The position numbers were made by a program, and so were the translations under genes. The notes beneath the pieces are model-generated. The model saw nothing but the letters and a program-made list of their open reading frames with translations. It did not search any database and was not told where the DNA came from. Source: an uncultured bacterium (GTDB lineage: Bacteria; Planctomycetota; UBA1135). From it: 56,771 nt of DNA. The stretch is from NCBI GenBank assembly GCA_937919925.1, contig CALFOT010000093.1, positions 1 through 56,771 of the forward strand, in the 5' to 3' direction. Below are positions 1 to 8,557 of this stretch, piece by piece (within the stretch, counting starts at the first letter, position 1; each line of letters opens with the position of its first letter).

Positions 1-690
1 CATCGCAGTGATTTTTGGCACTACAAAGCCAATCAGCAAAGCAACCACCAGCAAGCCCACAATCAGCATCACCATGGGGTACATCATGGCCGCTTGGACT
101 TTGTTGCGGACGCGCGCTTGCTCCTGCATAAAGTTCGACATCTTCAACAGCACATCATCCAAGTGACCGGATGCCTCGCCAGCACGAACCATCGAAACAT
201 TCAACTCATCAAAATAATCCGGGTGGGCGGCAAAGGCATCTGCGGTAGGCAAACCCTGCGAAATGCTTTCCCGAATATCGCGATAGAGGATGTTGAGTCG
301 CTTGGCTTCCGTCTGCTCAATAATAGCGCGCAAAGCCTCGGTAATTGGAATACCTGCGCGGGTCAGTGTAGCCAGCTGCCGGGTAAAAGTAGCAATCTCA
401 TCGGTTTTGGTTTTGCTCCTGGCTGCGCCACCCTGGCGTCCACGCGCGGCATCTATATTTTTACGCAACTTGGCAAGCTGCTTGTTCTCCGTCTTGGAGG
501 TTTTCGCCAGAGCCGAGGAACCGGGCTTACTTGTGCGGACTTTTTTCCCGCCCTTCAGCTCGGTTACCATAGTAACCATAATATTTTGCCGCTTACATTT
601 CACCCGCGCATCACGCGGCGAATCTGCGTCAATCACGCCCGTGGCCTTTTTGCCCGTGCTGTTAAATCCCTTCCATTCGTAGACCGGCAT
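1..690 (-). CDS. gspF: Type II secretion inner-membrane protein GspF (partial, C-terminus off the window)
   Basis: This is the inner-membrane platform protein of a type II secretion or type IV pilus-like machine, partner of the GspE ATPase. The frame is open from the ATG at 688-690 to base 1, giving 230 residues. It opens with MPVYEWKGFNSTGKKATG, the usual GspF N-terminus. The first T2SSF domain follows from about residue 95 (ATFTRQLATLTRAGIPITEA, then SMVRAGEASGHLDDVL). A hydrophobic segment near the cut end (MLIVGLLVVALLIGFVVP) is the first membrane helix. Between the N-terminal strand region and the F domain lies a Lys/Arg-rich stretch (about residues 45-85), longer than in typical GspF. 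The gene starts 15 bases after the gspE stop and closes a gspD-gspE-gspF operon. The second F domain and remaining helices lie outside the window. Confidence 0.93.
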   Translation of the reverse strand, partial: MPVYEWKGFNSTGKKATGVIDADSPRDARVKCKRQNIMVTMVTELKGGKKVRTSKPGSSALAKTSKTENKQLAKLRKNIDAARGRQGGAARSKTKTDEIATFTRQLATLTRAGIPITEALRAIIEQTEAKRLNILYRDIRESISQGLPTADAFAAHPDYFDELNVSMVRAGEASGHLDDVLLKMSNFMQEQARVRNKVQAAMMYPMVMLIVGLLVVALLIGFVVPKITAM

Positions 691-705
691 TCAAAAACCC
701 TGGGG

Positions 706-2433
706 TTACATCAAATCAAGTTGAGTCACGCGCATCACTTCTTCCGGAGAAGTCACACCCTGGATGACTTTGGCCATTCCATCTTGCCGTAGCGTTTTCA
801 TACCACCAGCAATTGCCGCCCGTTTCAGTTCGGCGGCGGACACTTCTTTCATCACTAAATCGCGCATGGTTTCCGTCATTGCGAGCAATTCGTAGATGGC
901 GGTGCGGCCTTGATAGCCAGAATGAAAACAATCATCACAGCCAACCGAACGCGCAAATTTTCCATCTTTGAGCATGGAAGTCTCCAAGCCAATGGCACGC
1001 AGGGTGCCAATATCCTGATCGCTAGGCTCCAGCCAAGTGTGGCAGGTACGGCATAAGGTGCGCACAAGGCGCTGCGCAATCACCAAGACCAGAGACGAGG
1101 ACACGAGATACGATTCCAGGCCGAGGTCGATCAAACGCGTGATGGTGCTCGGCGCATCATTGGTGTGCACGGTAGAGAACACGAGGTGCCCGGTGATTGC
1201 CGCCCGGATGGCGATTTCAGCAGTTTCCACATCGCGGATTTCCCCGACCATCATCACATCAGGATCTTGCCGCAGGAAGGAGCGCAAGCCAGCAGCAAAG
1301 GTTAGCCCTTTTTTGGTATTGACCTGCACTTGCGAAATACCATCAAGTTGGTACTCGACGGGATCCTCAATCGTGAGAATGTTTTTCTCACCGGTGGAGA
1401 TTTGGGTTAAACCACCATACAAGGTAGTGGTCTTACCAGAACCCGTTGGCCCAGTCACCAAAATGATGCCATGCGGGAAGTTCAAATAATGCTTGAGAAT
1501 CTTCAGATTATCTGCATCGAGACCAATATCTTCGAGGTGATAGCTGCGCGCGGTTTTATCCAGCAAACGCAACACGCAGCGTTCGCCTTCGGCAGTAGGA
1601 ACGACGGAAATACGCACATCGACTTCGCCATCACCAATCCGAATGGTGGCGCGACCATCCTGCGGCATGCGGCGCTCGGCGATGTCCATTTTGCCCATGA
1701 CCTTAATCCGCGAAGTAATCGCATCTTGGGCTTTTTTAGGAATCGACTCCATATCGTAGAGAATGCCGTCAATCCGAAAGCGCACCTGCAAGCGATCGGT
1801 GTAGGGCTGAAAGTGCACATCCGAGGCACGCAACTTCAGCGCTTGAAACAACACCGAATTCACCAACTTGATAATGGGTGCCTTATTGGCAACATCCAGC
1901 AAGTCTTCACTGTCTTCCAGCTCCGCAGCCAAGCCGGCAATATCGGTACCTTCCAGATCATCCAGTGCGTCTTCCACGCCATCGGCGCGGTGGCGGAATG
2001 CGCGATTGATCAGTTCGGTAATGTGGGCGCGCGAGCCGAGCGCGAAACGCACCGCGCACGGCAACATGGCCACCAAGTCATCCTGTGGATGGATGTCGAG
2101 CGGGTGGGCACAAGCAACGACTAATACGCCGTTATCGACAGCAACGGCAACCATGTCATGGGCGCGCGCAAACGACAATGGCACGTTATCGACGAACAAT
2201 TTTGGAACTTGAATGCCCTGGAACTCGGTGATGAGTTCCATATCCAAATCCTCTCCAAAAGCGCGCAGGACCGCCACCTCATCGAGGCCGCGCGTCATCA
2301 AAACACGGTCCAGTGTGTGCCCGGTGGAAGCTGCCTGGTCACGCAATTTACGCAACTCGACGATTTCCTGGCCTGTGGATTTGGCCAGGATGTCAATCAA
2401 ACTCGGTGGACTAGTGACGTTCCCCTCGCTCAC
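706..2433 (-). CDS. gspE: Type II secretion ATPase GspE
   Basis: This is the cytoplasmic hexameric ATPase that powers type II secretion (GspE/PilB family), 575 residues. An N-terminal MshEN-like region (about 1-150) precedes the ATPase core. The Walker A motif GPTGSGKTT is at 328-336, the Asp box TIEDPVE near 354 and the Walker B region MMVGEIRD near 394. A tetracysteine zinc site is formed by C461/C464 and C499/C502, as in GspE proper. The start is a GTG that shares GTGA with the gspD stop, preceded by the Shine-Dalgarno GGAGGACC; this coupling fixes the start. Length and motif order are normal, so the protein should be active. Confidence 0.97.
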   Translation of the reverse strand: MSEGNVTSPPSLIDILAKSTGQEIVELRKLRDQAASTGHTLDRVLMTRGLDEVAVLRAFGEDLDMELITEFQGIQVPKLFVDNVPLSFARAHDMVAVAVDNGVLVVACAHPLDIHPQDDLVAMLPCAVRFALGSRAHITELINRAFRHRADGVEDALDDLEGTDIAGLAAELEDSEDLLDVANKAPIIKLVNSVLFQALKLRASDVHFQPYTDRLQVRFRIDGILYDMESIPKKAQDAITSRIKVMGKMDIAERRMPQDGRATIRIGDGEVDVRISVVPTAEGERCVLRLLDKTARSYHLEDIGLDADNLKILKHYLNFPHGIILVTGPTGSGKTTTLYGGLTQISTGEKNILTIEDPVEYQLDGISQVQVNTKKGLTFAAGLRSFLRQDPDVMMVGEIRDVETAEIAIRAAITGHLVFSTVHTNDAPSTITRLIDLGLESYLVSSSLVLVIAQRLVRTLCRTCHTWLEPSDQDIGTLRAIGLETSMLKDGKFARSVGCDDCFHSGYQGRTAIYELLAMTETMRDLVMKEVSAAELKRAAIAGGMKTLRQDGMAKVIQGVTSPEEVMRVTQLDLM

Positions 2434-4649
2434 TGGTCCTCCTTCACAGTGCTTTCGCTGCCAGCATCCTCGCCATGCGGACTGACATCCGCACCACCGC
2501 TCGTGGAGTAGGCCGGTTTCGCAAAGCCCGACAAATTGAGCGTGCCAAGCTCGGCTTGCCCGTTATCGTCTTGATCAAGAATCACATCAACTGGATTTTC
2601 CATATCGAAAGCCGGGTCGATCATGCGGACGCGATCCAGGCCAATGGTTTCTGCAGCACGTGCTTTGCCTTGTTGGGAAATGTCATCCAGCTCTTGGAAG
2701 TCTTCCAAAATACGTGGGGTGCAGAAAAAGAACAGCGTGGTCTTGATGTTCGATTTACTGGTGCTCCCAAACAAACCGCCAAGGATTGGAATATCGGACA
2801 AGTATGGAATCCCAGTTTCACCTTCCTGAATGTCGTTGCGAATAATGCCACCTAACCACATGGTCGCACCATCGGGCAAATTCACGCTGGTTTGAATGGT
2901 GCGCGTGATAATGGAAGGAGGCAGCGTATCGGAAGCATTTTCGCGGAACGAAGAAACTTCCAAGTTAATCGCCAGACGCAGGTATTTATGCGCCGAAATC
3001 GACGGCGTAATGGCCAAAACGATCCCGGCTTCGGACCACTCCACACCCGTGGTCACGGAGACGTTGGATGAAGTGGAAGTTTGATAGGGAACCCGATCTT
3101 TGGAATCTACTTTTCCACCTTTATTGTTCGCAACTAAAATCGAAGGTACCGACAAGATGTTGGCATCGGAACGCGATTGGGCCATTTGGATGATGAAAGG
3201 GATGCCAAGATCCTCGCCATCAAAAATCCCTAAAGTCAATCCCGCGGCTGTAGGCGATGGCAATCGCGCACTACCAATTCCATCTGAACTCGTGATGCCC
3301 ACCGAAGTAAAGCCAAAGCCACGCTGGGTATCGCCGTTGGGCGTATCCAGATTGGCATACTCAATCCCGATGTCTTTCGAAAAATCAGAGCTGACCTCAA
3401 TCAGCGCCGTTTCAATCAATACCTGTGCCTGACGCCGATCCAGAGTATCCAGCATGGTTCGAAATTCCGCCCACTTGGTGCGCGTTGCCGTGACCATCAA
3501 AGAATTGGTTTCTTCGTGAATTTCAACAATGATTTTCTGCTCCGGAGTGTTCGCGCGTGCCGCACCGCCACCACCCGCGTTACGATCAACCCGCTCTCGT
3601 TCTGCTTCAGTTTTTTCAATGAAGCGTTCAATCGGTTCTTTTAAATCTGCGGCGCTCAAATACTGCAAAACATAAACATGGTAATTGGATTGCGGCTCTT
3701 CCACTTTGGTGTCGAGTTGCGCAACCAAATCCAAGATGGAATCCATGAGATCAGGATCCGAAGTAATCAACAGCGAGTTATCTTGCGGATACGCCACGAT
3801 GTTGGTGGCAATGCGCGCCTCTGGTTGATTCTGACGACCACGGCCGCCGCTGGTTGGATTGTTGCTACTGCTGCCTGCGGTAATATTATCCACCAACTCT
3901 GCTAACAACTCGGAGAGTTCCTCGGCACTGGCTTCGCGCAAACGAACCTTGCGAAACTCTGGAATAATGTACTCTGGTTTGCGGTCGAGGATTTGCACCA
4001 TCCGCACCGAAGCGGCCACGAAGGGTCCATATCCTTGGATCAGCATGGCGCGCTCCTGCCCTAAATCCATAAAAGCAGAGTTGTCACCCGAGGTGGTGCC
4101 AATCGCAGTACGCAGCTTGGTCCCTAAGTCGACAGGATCCGCGTAACGCAAGGGCACGGTGGTGAACAAGTAGGTGCCAGGCTGATCCGCAAAAGTGGCC
4201 ACATCTTCTACGTCGACGTAAATGGCGTTCGACTTAATGAGCACCAAGTTGGAGGCCAACTGTTCCGTAATCACAATGACAGCCAAATCGCCCGAGCCCT
4301 GCTGGACACAAACGAAGCCATGAATCTTCATCATGATCTGGAAAAAGGAATAAAACTCCTCGCGCTTGATCCGTTTGCGCCCATAAAGCAGCAACTTGTG
4401 GGCTTCCAATTTGCCACGGATGCCAGTCGAGGTTTCGTCGAGGGTGAAGTTCAGCCCGGTATTCACTTGGCAAATCTTGATGAATTGGCGCAGCGTTAAA
4501 CCGGCTTCATCAAGTTCGCTGAGGTCGAGGGTGTAGTACTCACCATCGTCCTGGAGGACGCTGGCTGGAACTTCAGGATCTCCAACCGGATCTTGAAATA
4601 CCGGTTGAAAGAGGAGCGGCACAAGGCCTAGGCTTAAGGTGAGGAGCAT
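2430..4649 (-). CDS. gspD: Type II secretion secretin GspD
   Basis: This is the outer-membrane secretin channel, 739 residues, which implies a diderm envelope. A short hydrophobic N-terminus (LLTLSLGLVPLLF) is a signal peptide. N0/N1/N2/N3-type periplasmic repeats follow, for example VLQYLSAADLKEPIERFIE around 325-345. The C-terminal secretin domain includes the motif VPILGGLFGS followed by TTLFFFCTPRILED. A Gly/Asn-rich loop in the N-domain region (around 265, GGRGRQNQPEAR) and a second one (NAGGGGAARANTPEQ) resemble the flexible loops seen in N2/N3 domains. It is the first gene of the gspD-E-F operon, transcribed from the divergent region 4650-4838. No gspC or pseudopilin gene lies in the window. 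Confidence 0.95.
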   Translation of the reverse strand: MLLTLSLGLVPLLFQPVFQDPVGDPEVPASVLQDDGEYYTLDLSELDEAGLTLRQFIKICQVNTGLNFTLDETSTGIRGKLEAHKLLLYGRKRIKREEFYSFFQIMMKIHGFVCVQQGSGDLAVIVITEQLASNLVLIKSNAIYVDVEDVATFADQPGTYLFTTVPLRYADPVDLGTKLRTAIGTTSGDNSAFMDLGQERAMLIQGYGPFVAASVRMVQILDRKPEYIIPEFRKVRLREASAEELSELLAELVDNITAGSSSNNPTSGGRGRQNQPEARIATNIVAYPQDNSLLITSDPDLMDSILDLVAQLDTKVEEPQSNYHVYVLQYLSAADLKEPIERFIEKTEAERERVDRNAGGGGAARANTPEQKIIVEIHEETNSLMVTATRTKWAEFRTMLDTLDRRQAQVLIETALIEVSSDFSKDIGIEYANLDTPNGDTQRGFGFTSVGITSSDGIGSARLPSPTAAGLTLGIFDGEDLGIPFIIQMAQSRSDANILSVPSILVANNKGGKVDSKDRVPYQTSTSSNVSVTTGVEWSEAGIVLAITPSISAHKYLRLAINLEVSSFRENASDTLPPSIITRTIQTSVNLPDGATMWLGGIIRNDIQEGETGIPYLSDIPILGGLFGSTSKSNIKTTLFFFCTPRILEDFQELDDISQQGKARAAETIGLDRVRMIDPAFDMENPVDVILDQDDNGQAELGTLNLSGFAKPAYSTSGGADVSPHGEDAGSESTVKEDQ

Positions 4650-4697
4650 GCGCTCTTGGTAGGAGGGGGCGCGGACAGCGCCGAAACTGTGAGCAGT

Positions 4698-4716
4698 CTA
4701 GTCGAGTGGCTAGTCG
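4698..4716. repeat. Direct repeat CTAGTCG x2, 12-bp period
   Basis: CTAGTCG occurs at 4698-4704 and again at 4710-4716, about 50-67 bases upstream of gspD. The 12-bp period puts the copies roughly on one face of the helix, as for a two-site regulator. No regulator is identified. Confidence 0.35.
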
Positions 4717-4725
4717 GTCTCAAAG

Positions 4726-4737
4726 GGCGATATCGCC
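4726..4737. promoter_or_regulatory. Perfect 12-bp palindrome between gspD and the EIIA gene
   Basis: GGCGATATCGCC is a perfect palindrome in the region between the divergent gspD (start 4649) and EIIA-like (start 4839) genes. Its size and place suit a dimeric repressor or activator site. It could also be chance. Confidence 0.4.
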
Positions 4738-4838
4738 GCTATTTGCGACGCACCGCAAAAGCACTATCTTCCTAGAAATCTTCGCCTCTTACTTGTCCGC
4801 TGCGGGGCGGGCGAGATATGCTGTGCGCGTTCCAAATC

Positions 4839-5288
4839 ATGGATTTTCCCGCCCATTTACGGCCAGCCTCGGTGCTGCTCTCGCCTCCACATTCCGATAA
4901 GTGGGCTCTGCTTGACGCCATGGTCGCAGCTACTGCGAACGCTTGGGACTTATCACCAGAGTTGGCAAACGAATGTCACCGTTGCCTCCTCGCTCGCGAA
5001 CACAGCGTCTCCACTGGAATGGAGGCCGGGATTGCTGTACCGCATGCTGCCGTGGCCGGCTTGCCCCAGTTGATCCTGGGTATGGCGATTTTGCCGCGGG
5101 GCCTCGAGTTTGAATCTCTGGATGGCCAACCGGCAACGGTAGTGGTGATGATTCTGGTGCCTAAAACCGAAAAATTGGCGCACCTCCAAACGCTCACCGA
5201 AGTTGCGCGCCGCCTCAGCGGGAGTGCCTTCCGGCAAAGTTTGCTTGCTGCCCAAACGGGGGAGCAGGTAGTCGGACTCTGGTCTTAA
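4839..5288 (+). CDS. PTS EIIA (PtsN/fructose-type) domain protein
   Basis: A single-domain protein of about 149 residues resembling EIIA of the mannitol/fructose/nitrogen PTS type. It has the fold pattern of PtsN: an N-terminal segment DFPAHLRPASVLL, then helices, then GIAVPHAAVAG, in which the His matches the phosphorylated His of the family. A C-terminal stretch (LAHLQTLTEVARRLSG) is also typical. I chose the ATG at 4839 because family members begin near that point; an upstream in-frame ATG at 4818 would add seven residues. No EI, HPr or sugar permease gene is nearby. A regulatory (nitrogen-PTS-like) role is therefore more likely than sugar transport, but this is inference. Confidence 0.8.
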   Translation: MDFPAHLRPASVLLSPPHSDKWALLDAMVAATANAWDLSPELANECHRCLLAREHSVSTGMEAGIAVPHAAVAGLPQLILGMAILPRGLEFESLDGQPATVVVMILVPKTEKLAHLQTLTEVARRLSGSAFRQSLLAAQTGEQVVGLWS

Positions 5289-5319
5289 CTGCCTTCCAGC
5301 GCGGCCCATGGCCTGCTGG

Positions 5320-6357
5320 TTACCAAATAGACCATAGCTTGATGCGCTCTTCGGTCGCCCGCTGAAGATGTGCGCACATCACTTGGTACGCCTGCTTGGG
5401 CCCCCCAAAAGGATCTGGCACCGGCAGTCCAAACGGATCAAATAAATCCTGGGGCGCGGTAGCTGGCAACGATGCGAGGTGATTCATGCCCATGCCCAGA
5501 ATCAAATCCCAAGGTTCTTGCAACAGATCTTCGAGGTTGGCGGAACGATGCTGACGTAAATCTAGGCCCACTTCCGCAGCAACCGCTAAGGAATGCTCAC
5601 TCACCGGGCCATCTGGCATGGCGAAGGTCCCAGCAGAGGCAAAATGCCAACCTAGAGCCGCCAAATCCGCTTCCCGCACACCCCAAGCCGCAGCGACTTC
5701 CGCTTGCAACATGGCTTCACCGACCGGCGAGCGACAAATATTTCCGCTACACAAAACCAAAATCCGCATTCCAGGCAGCCGTTGCGCCAGCGGAAGTTGT
5801 CCGCGCCGTAAATGCGGCAACGGATCAAATTCCACCACTGCAGAAGGTGTAGTGGCTGGGCTTCTTGCCAGGCTAGCTGCACTGGGGATAGCGTTTCCTT
5901 GCAGCCAGGCGTGCAAATCTTCGCCGAACAAGGGCTCCGCACCAGCAGGATTCACACTGGTCATCATCAATGGAACACTAATTTGTTCCGCCACCTCGCA
6001 AAATTCTTCGTTGCTTGGAAGGCGCAGGCCAACCGTAGGCCATGGCCAGTGCCAAGCTTTGGGTAAAGCCAGCCAGGCGGAAGGCACCACGGCGGTAATT
6101 CCGTGCGGCAGGCTGCGGCGTAGCCACTTTGCTAAGCCGGGCGGCAAACTCGGTGCCAGCTTGGCAAGCTGCTCCAAGGAAGAAAAATGGAGACTAAACG
6201 GGCGCGGGCTGGGATAGCCCTTCAGCGCGGACAACTTTGCCGCAGCCTGCGGGGCGTCGACGCAAATGGCCAAGCCAGGCACCGTATCGGTAGGCAGCGC
6301 CACGATTTGGCCACTTTGGAGATGAGCAACGAGGTCGGGCACGGGGAGGAATGGCAT
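5320..6357 (-). CDS. Fusion of YrdC/Sua5 (TsaC-like) domain with low-molecular-weight protein phosphatase
   Basis: Two enzymes in one chain of 345 residues. Residues 1 to about 190 are a YrdC/Sua5 domain, the family making threonylcarbamoyl-AMP for tRNA t6A. Visible signatures are IVALPTDTVPGLA, KGYPSPRPFSLH and TSVNPAGAEPLFG. From about residue 197 a complete low-molecular-weight phosphatase follows: the P-loop CSGNICRS (C203, R209) and a C-terminal VPDPFGG with the expected general-acid Asp. The second half may be a Tyr or Arg phosphatase of the YwlE type. In Bacillus the separate genes ywlC and ywlE lie close together, so the fusion joins genes already known as neighbours. The ATG at 6357 was chosen because the YrdC fold begins there. 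The frame is open upstream to 6636, but that part overlaps the divergent kinase gene and looks non-coding. An internal Met at 197 could give a free phosphatase. Confidence 0.87.
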   Translation of the reverse strand: MPFLPVPDLVAHLQSGQIVALPTDTVPGLAICVDAPQAAAKLSALKGYPSPRPFSLHFSSLEQLAKLAPSLPPGLAKWLRRSLPHGITAVVPSAWLALPKAWHWPWPTVGLRLPSNEEFCEVAEQISVPLMMTSVNPAGAEPLFGEDLHAWLQGNAIPSAASLARSPATTPSAVVEFDPLPHLRRGQLPLAQRLPGMRILVLCSGNICRSPVGEAMLQAEVAAAWGVREADLAALGWHFASAGTFAMPDGPVSEHSLAVAAEVGLDLRQHRSANLEDLLQEPWDLILGMGMNHLASLPATAPQDLFDPFGLPVPDPFGGPKQAYQVMCAHLQRATEERIKLWSIW

Positions 6358-6438
6358 CAAGGCGGGAAGGGTACGTCGCAAGTGGGGAGGCGACACGGGA
6401 TGCTTGTATCCTAAGTGCGCCCACTTGAGATGGCCCCC

Positions 6439-7167
6439 ATGAGTGCTTCTGAGAATTCCAGCGCCCCGGATGTAGACCCACAAACCCTCGCTAGATTGGC
6501 GGGAGGCCTGGCGCATGAGTTGAAGAATCCACTCAGCACCATCGGTTTGCACCTCTCTTTGATGGCCGAAGACTGGCACGGCGAACATGGCGTGAAGGCG
6601 CGGCGCACCGCCAAAACGGTCGGCATCCTGCAACACGAAGTCGAACGGCTAAACGGAATCCTCGAGGATTTCTTGCGTTATGCACGCACCGATTCCCTCG
6701 AAACTCATTGCGGTAGTTTGAACCTGGTGGTGGAGCAAGTCGAGCGTTTTGCTACCCCAGAAGCCAAGCGTCATGGGATCCACTTACGCAGCTATTTGGA
6801 TATGAGCTTGCCCGAATTCAACATGGATCGCGGGCGCCTGCGCCAAGCCTTGTTGAATCTCATCATCAATGCGCGCCAAGCCATGGAAAAGCGCCGTTCG
6901 GGATCCATTTCACTCATCACGCGTCGCGATGGGCCATGGGCGATTGTCGAAGTTATGGACGACGGCCCCGGTATGGATGAAACCACTCTGGCCCGTTGTT
7001 TCGAAGTGTACTTCTCCACCAAAGGCGGTGGCTCCGGGTTAGGTATGGCCATCGTGCGCCGCATCGTGGAGGCTCATCATGGAACCATGGAAGTGCAAAG
7101 CACACTCGGCAAGGGCACTCAAGTGACTCTGCGCTTACCCCTTAATTTGGAGAACCAAGTTGGCTGA
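6439..7167 (+). CDS. Soluble sensor histidine kinase (NtrB-like)
   Basis: This is the phosphodonor for the response regulator encoded just downstream, about 242 residues. It has a HisKA domain with GGLAHELKNPLSTIG (phosphorylated His about residue 26) and an HATPase domain with the N box NLIINARQA, the G1 box DDGPGMD and the G2 box GGGSGLGMAI. It has no membrane helix and almost no room for a sensor domain, so the input is cytosolic or comes from a partner protein. In-frame alternatives are GTG 6415 and ATG 6430. Its stop overlaps the TTG start of the sigma-54 activator, so the two are translationally coupled. Confidence 0.93.
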   Translation: MSASENSSAPDVDPQTLARLAGGLAHELKNPLSTIGLHLSLMAEDWHGEHGVKARRTAKTVGILQHEVERLNGILEDFLRYARTDSLETHCGSLNLVVEQVERFATPEAKRHGIHLRSYLDMSLPEFNMDRGRLRQALLNLIINARQAMEKRRSGSISLITRRDGPWAIVEVMDDGPGMDETTLARCFEVYFSTKGGGSGLGMAIVRRIVEAHHGTMEVQSTLGKGTQVTLRLPLNLENQVG

Positions 7168-8557
7168 ATCTCGATTGTTAGTGGTCGACGACGACCGTGC
7201 CCACGCCGAAGCCATGCAGATGGCCTTAGAACGTGATGGCCATGTAGTAGAAATCGCGGACAACTTTATGGCTGCGCTGGATCGTGTGCGCGCGCGCAAT
7301 TTCGATGTCGTCCTCACCGACTTGATGTTAGGCGACGGCAATGGCTTAGATTTGTTACGCGAACTCCATGAATCGTTGCCACAGCTTTCGGTGTTTTTAA
7401 TCACTGGATTCGGCTCGGTGGAAACTGCCGTTGAGGCGATGCAAGAGGGGGCTGCGGACTATTTAACCAAACCAGTGAACCTCAGTGAACTGCGCACGCG
7501 CGTGCAACGGGAGCTCGAAAAGCTGCGCCTTGCGCAAGACAATGTCGATTTACGGAAAGCCTTGGATCGACGTTACGGCTTACAAGGCATGGTGGGTAAT
7601 GCTCCAAGTATGCAACGTGTTTTTGATGTTGTGCGTCAAGCTGGCCCCACCGATGCTACCGTGTTAATCCTTGGTGAAAGCGGCACCGGCAAAGAATTGA
7701 TTGCCAATGCTTTGCACCGTTTGTCGCGCCGGGCCGCACGTCGTTTCGTCGCCATCAATTGTGCTGCGCTCACCGAATCCCTCATCGAGAGTGAGCTCTT
7801 TGGGCACACCAAAGGCGCCTTCACCGGAGCTGCCGACGCCAAGATTGGCAAATTTGAATATGCCGACGGCGGCACTTTGTTTTTGGATGAGATCGGTGAT
7901 ATGCCACTTTCCACGCAGGCGAAACTATTGCGCGTTTTGGAAAACCGCGAAGTCATGCCGGTGGGTAGCAATGCGGCGCAAGCGGTTGACGTCCGCATCC
8001 TTGCCGCAACCAATCGCAACTTGCAAGAACGCGTCGCCGCGGGGGAGTTCCGCGAGGATCTTTACTACCGTCTGGCGGTGGTGCAGATTGAGATGCCGGC
8101 CTTGCATGAGCGCGTCGAAGATTTGCCCTTGCTGGTGGATTTCTTTCTGCACGATTTGCAGGAGCGTCACCATAAAACGATTGTTTCGATTGCCGAACCA
8201 GTGTTGCGTGTCTTTCGTCAGCATGGGTGGCCCGGCAATGTGCGCGAGTTGCGCAACGCCGTGGAAACGATGGTGGTCTTGGATTCCGATGGGATTCTTG
8301 GTCTGGATGATTTACCCATCATGCTGCGCGATCAAGCAGCAGCCATGCCGCAAGCGGTTTTACCCGCAAGCCCGCCAGTTTCTCCCAGCTCGGAGCCAAG
8401 TTATACCCTGGTTGGACGCACCTTAGCCGAAGTCGAGAAAGACTTGTTGCTGGGCACTTTGGAGGCTCTGGATGGCAATCGACAAAAGGCGGCAAGCCAG
8501 CTTGGAATTGGTGAACGCACGCTGTATCGCAAGCTGAAGGAGTACCATGCCTCCTGA
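7160..8557 (+). CDS. NtrC-family sigma-54-dependent response regulator
   Basis: This is a 465-residue enhancer-binding protein with the classical three parts. The receiver domain has acidic residues DDD at 10-12, phospho-acceptor D54 and K104. The AAA+ domain has Walker A GESGTGKE at 172-179, the sigma-54 contact loop GAFTGA at 219-224 and Walker B LFLDEIGD near 241. The C-terminal Fis-type helix-turn-helix is NRQKAASQLGIGERTLYRKL. The intact GAFTGA loop means it should drive sigma-54 RNA polymerase. The start is TTG 7160, inside the kinase stop region and preceded by TTGGAG. Its targets are unknown. The two sigma-54-like promoters in this window (upstream of dnaK and of the S41 protease) are obvious candidates. 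Confidence 0.96.
   Translation: MAESRLLVVDDDRAHAEAMQMALERDGHVVEIADNFMAALDRVRARNFDVVLTDLMLGDGNGLDLLRELHESLPQLSVFLITGFGSVETAVEAMQEGAADYLTKPVNLSELRTRVQRELEKLRLAQDNVDLRKALDRRYGLQGMVGNAPSMQRVFDVVRQAGPTDATVLILGESGTGKELIANALHRLSRRAARRFVAINCAALTESLIESELFGHTKGAFTGAADAKIGKFEYADGGTLFLDEIGDMPLSTQAKLLRVLENREVMPVGSNAAQAVDVRILAATNRNLQERVAAGEFREDLYYRLAVVQIEMPALHERVEDLPLLVDFFLHDLQERHHKTIVSIAEPVLRVFRQHGWPGNVRELRNAVETMVVLDSDGILGLDDLPIMLRDQAAAMPQAVLPASPPVSPSSEPSYTLVGRTLAEVEKDLLLGTLEALDGNRQKAASQLGIGERTLYRKLKEYHAS

Noticed and set aside
94-792. Plus-strand open frame over gspF and the end of gspE
   Set aside because: The minus strand encodes GspF with clear motifs; the plus frame has no recognisable features.
6358-6636. 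N-terminal extension of the YrdC-phosphatase fusion
   Set aside because: It overlaps the divergent kinase gene head to head and its residues do not resemble YrdC proteins; the fold begins at the ATG at 6357.
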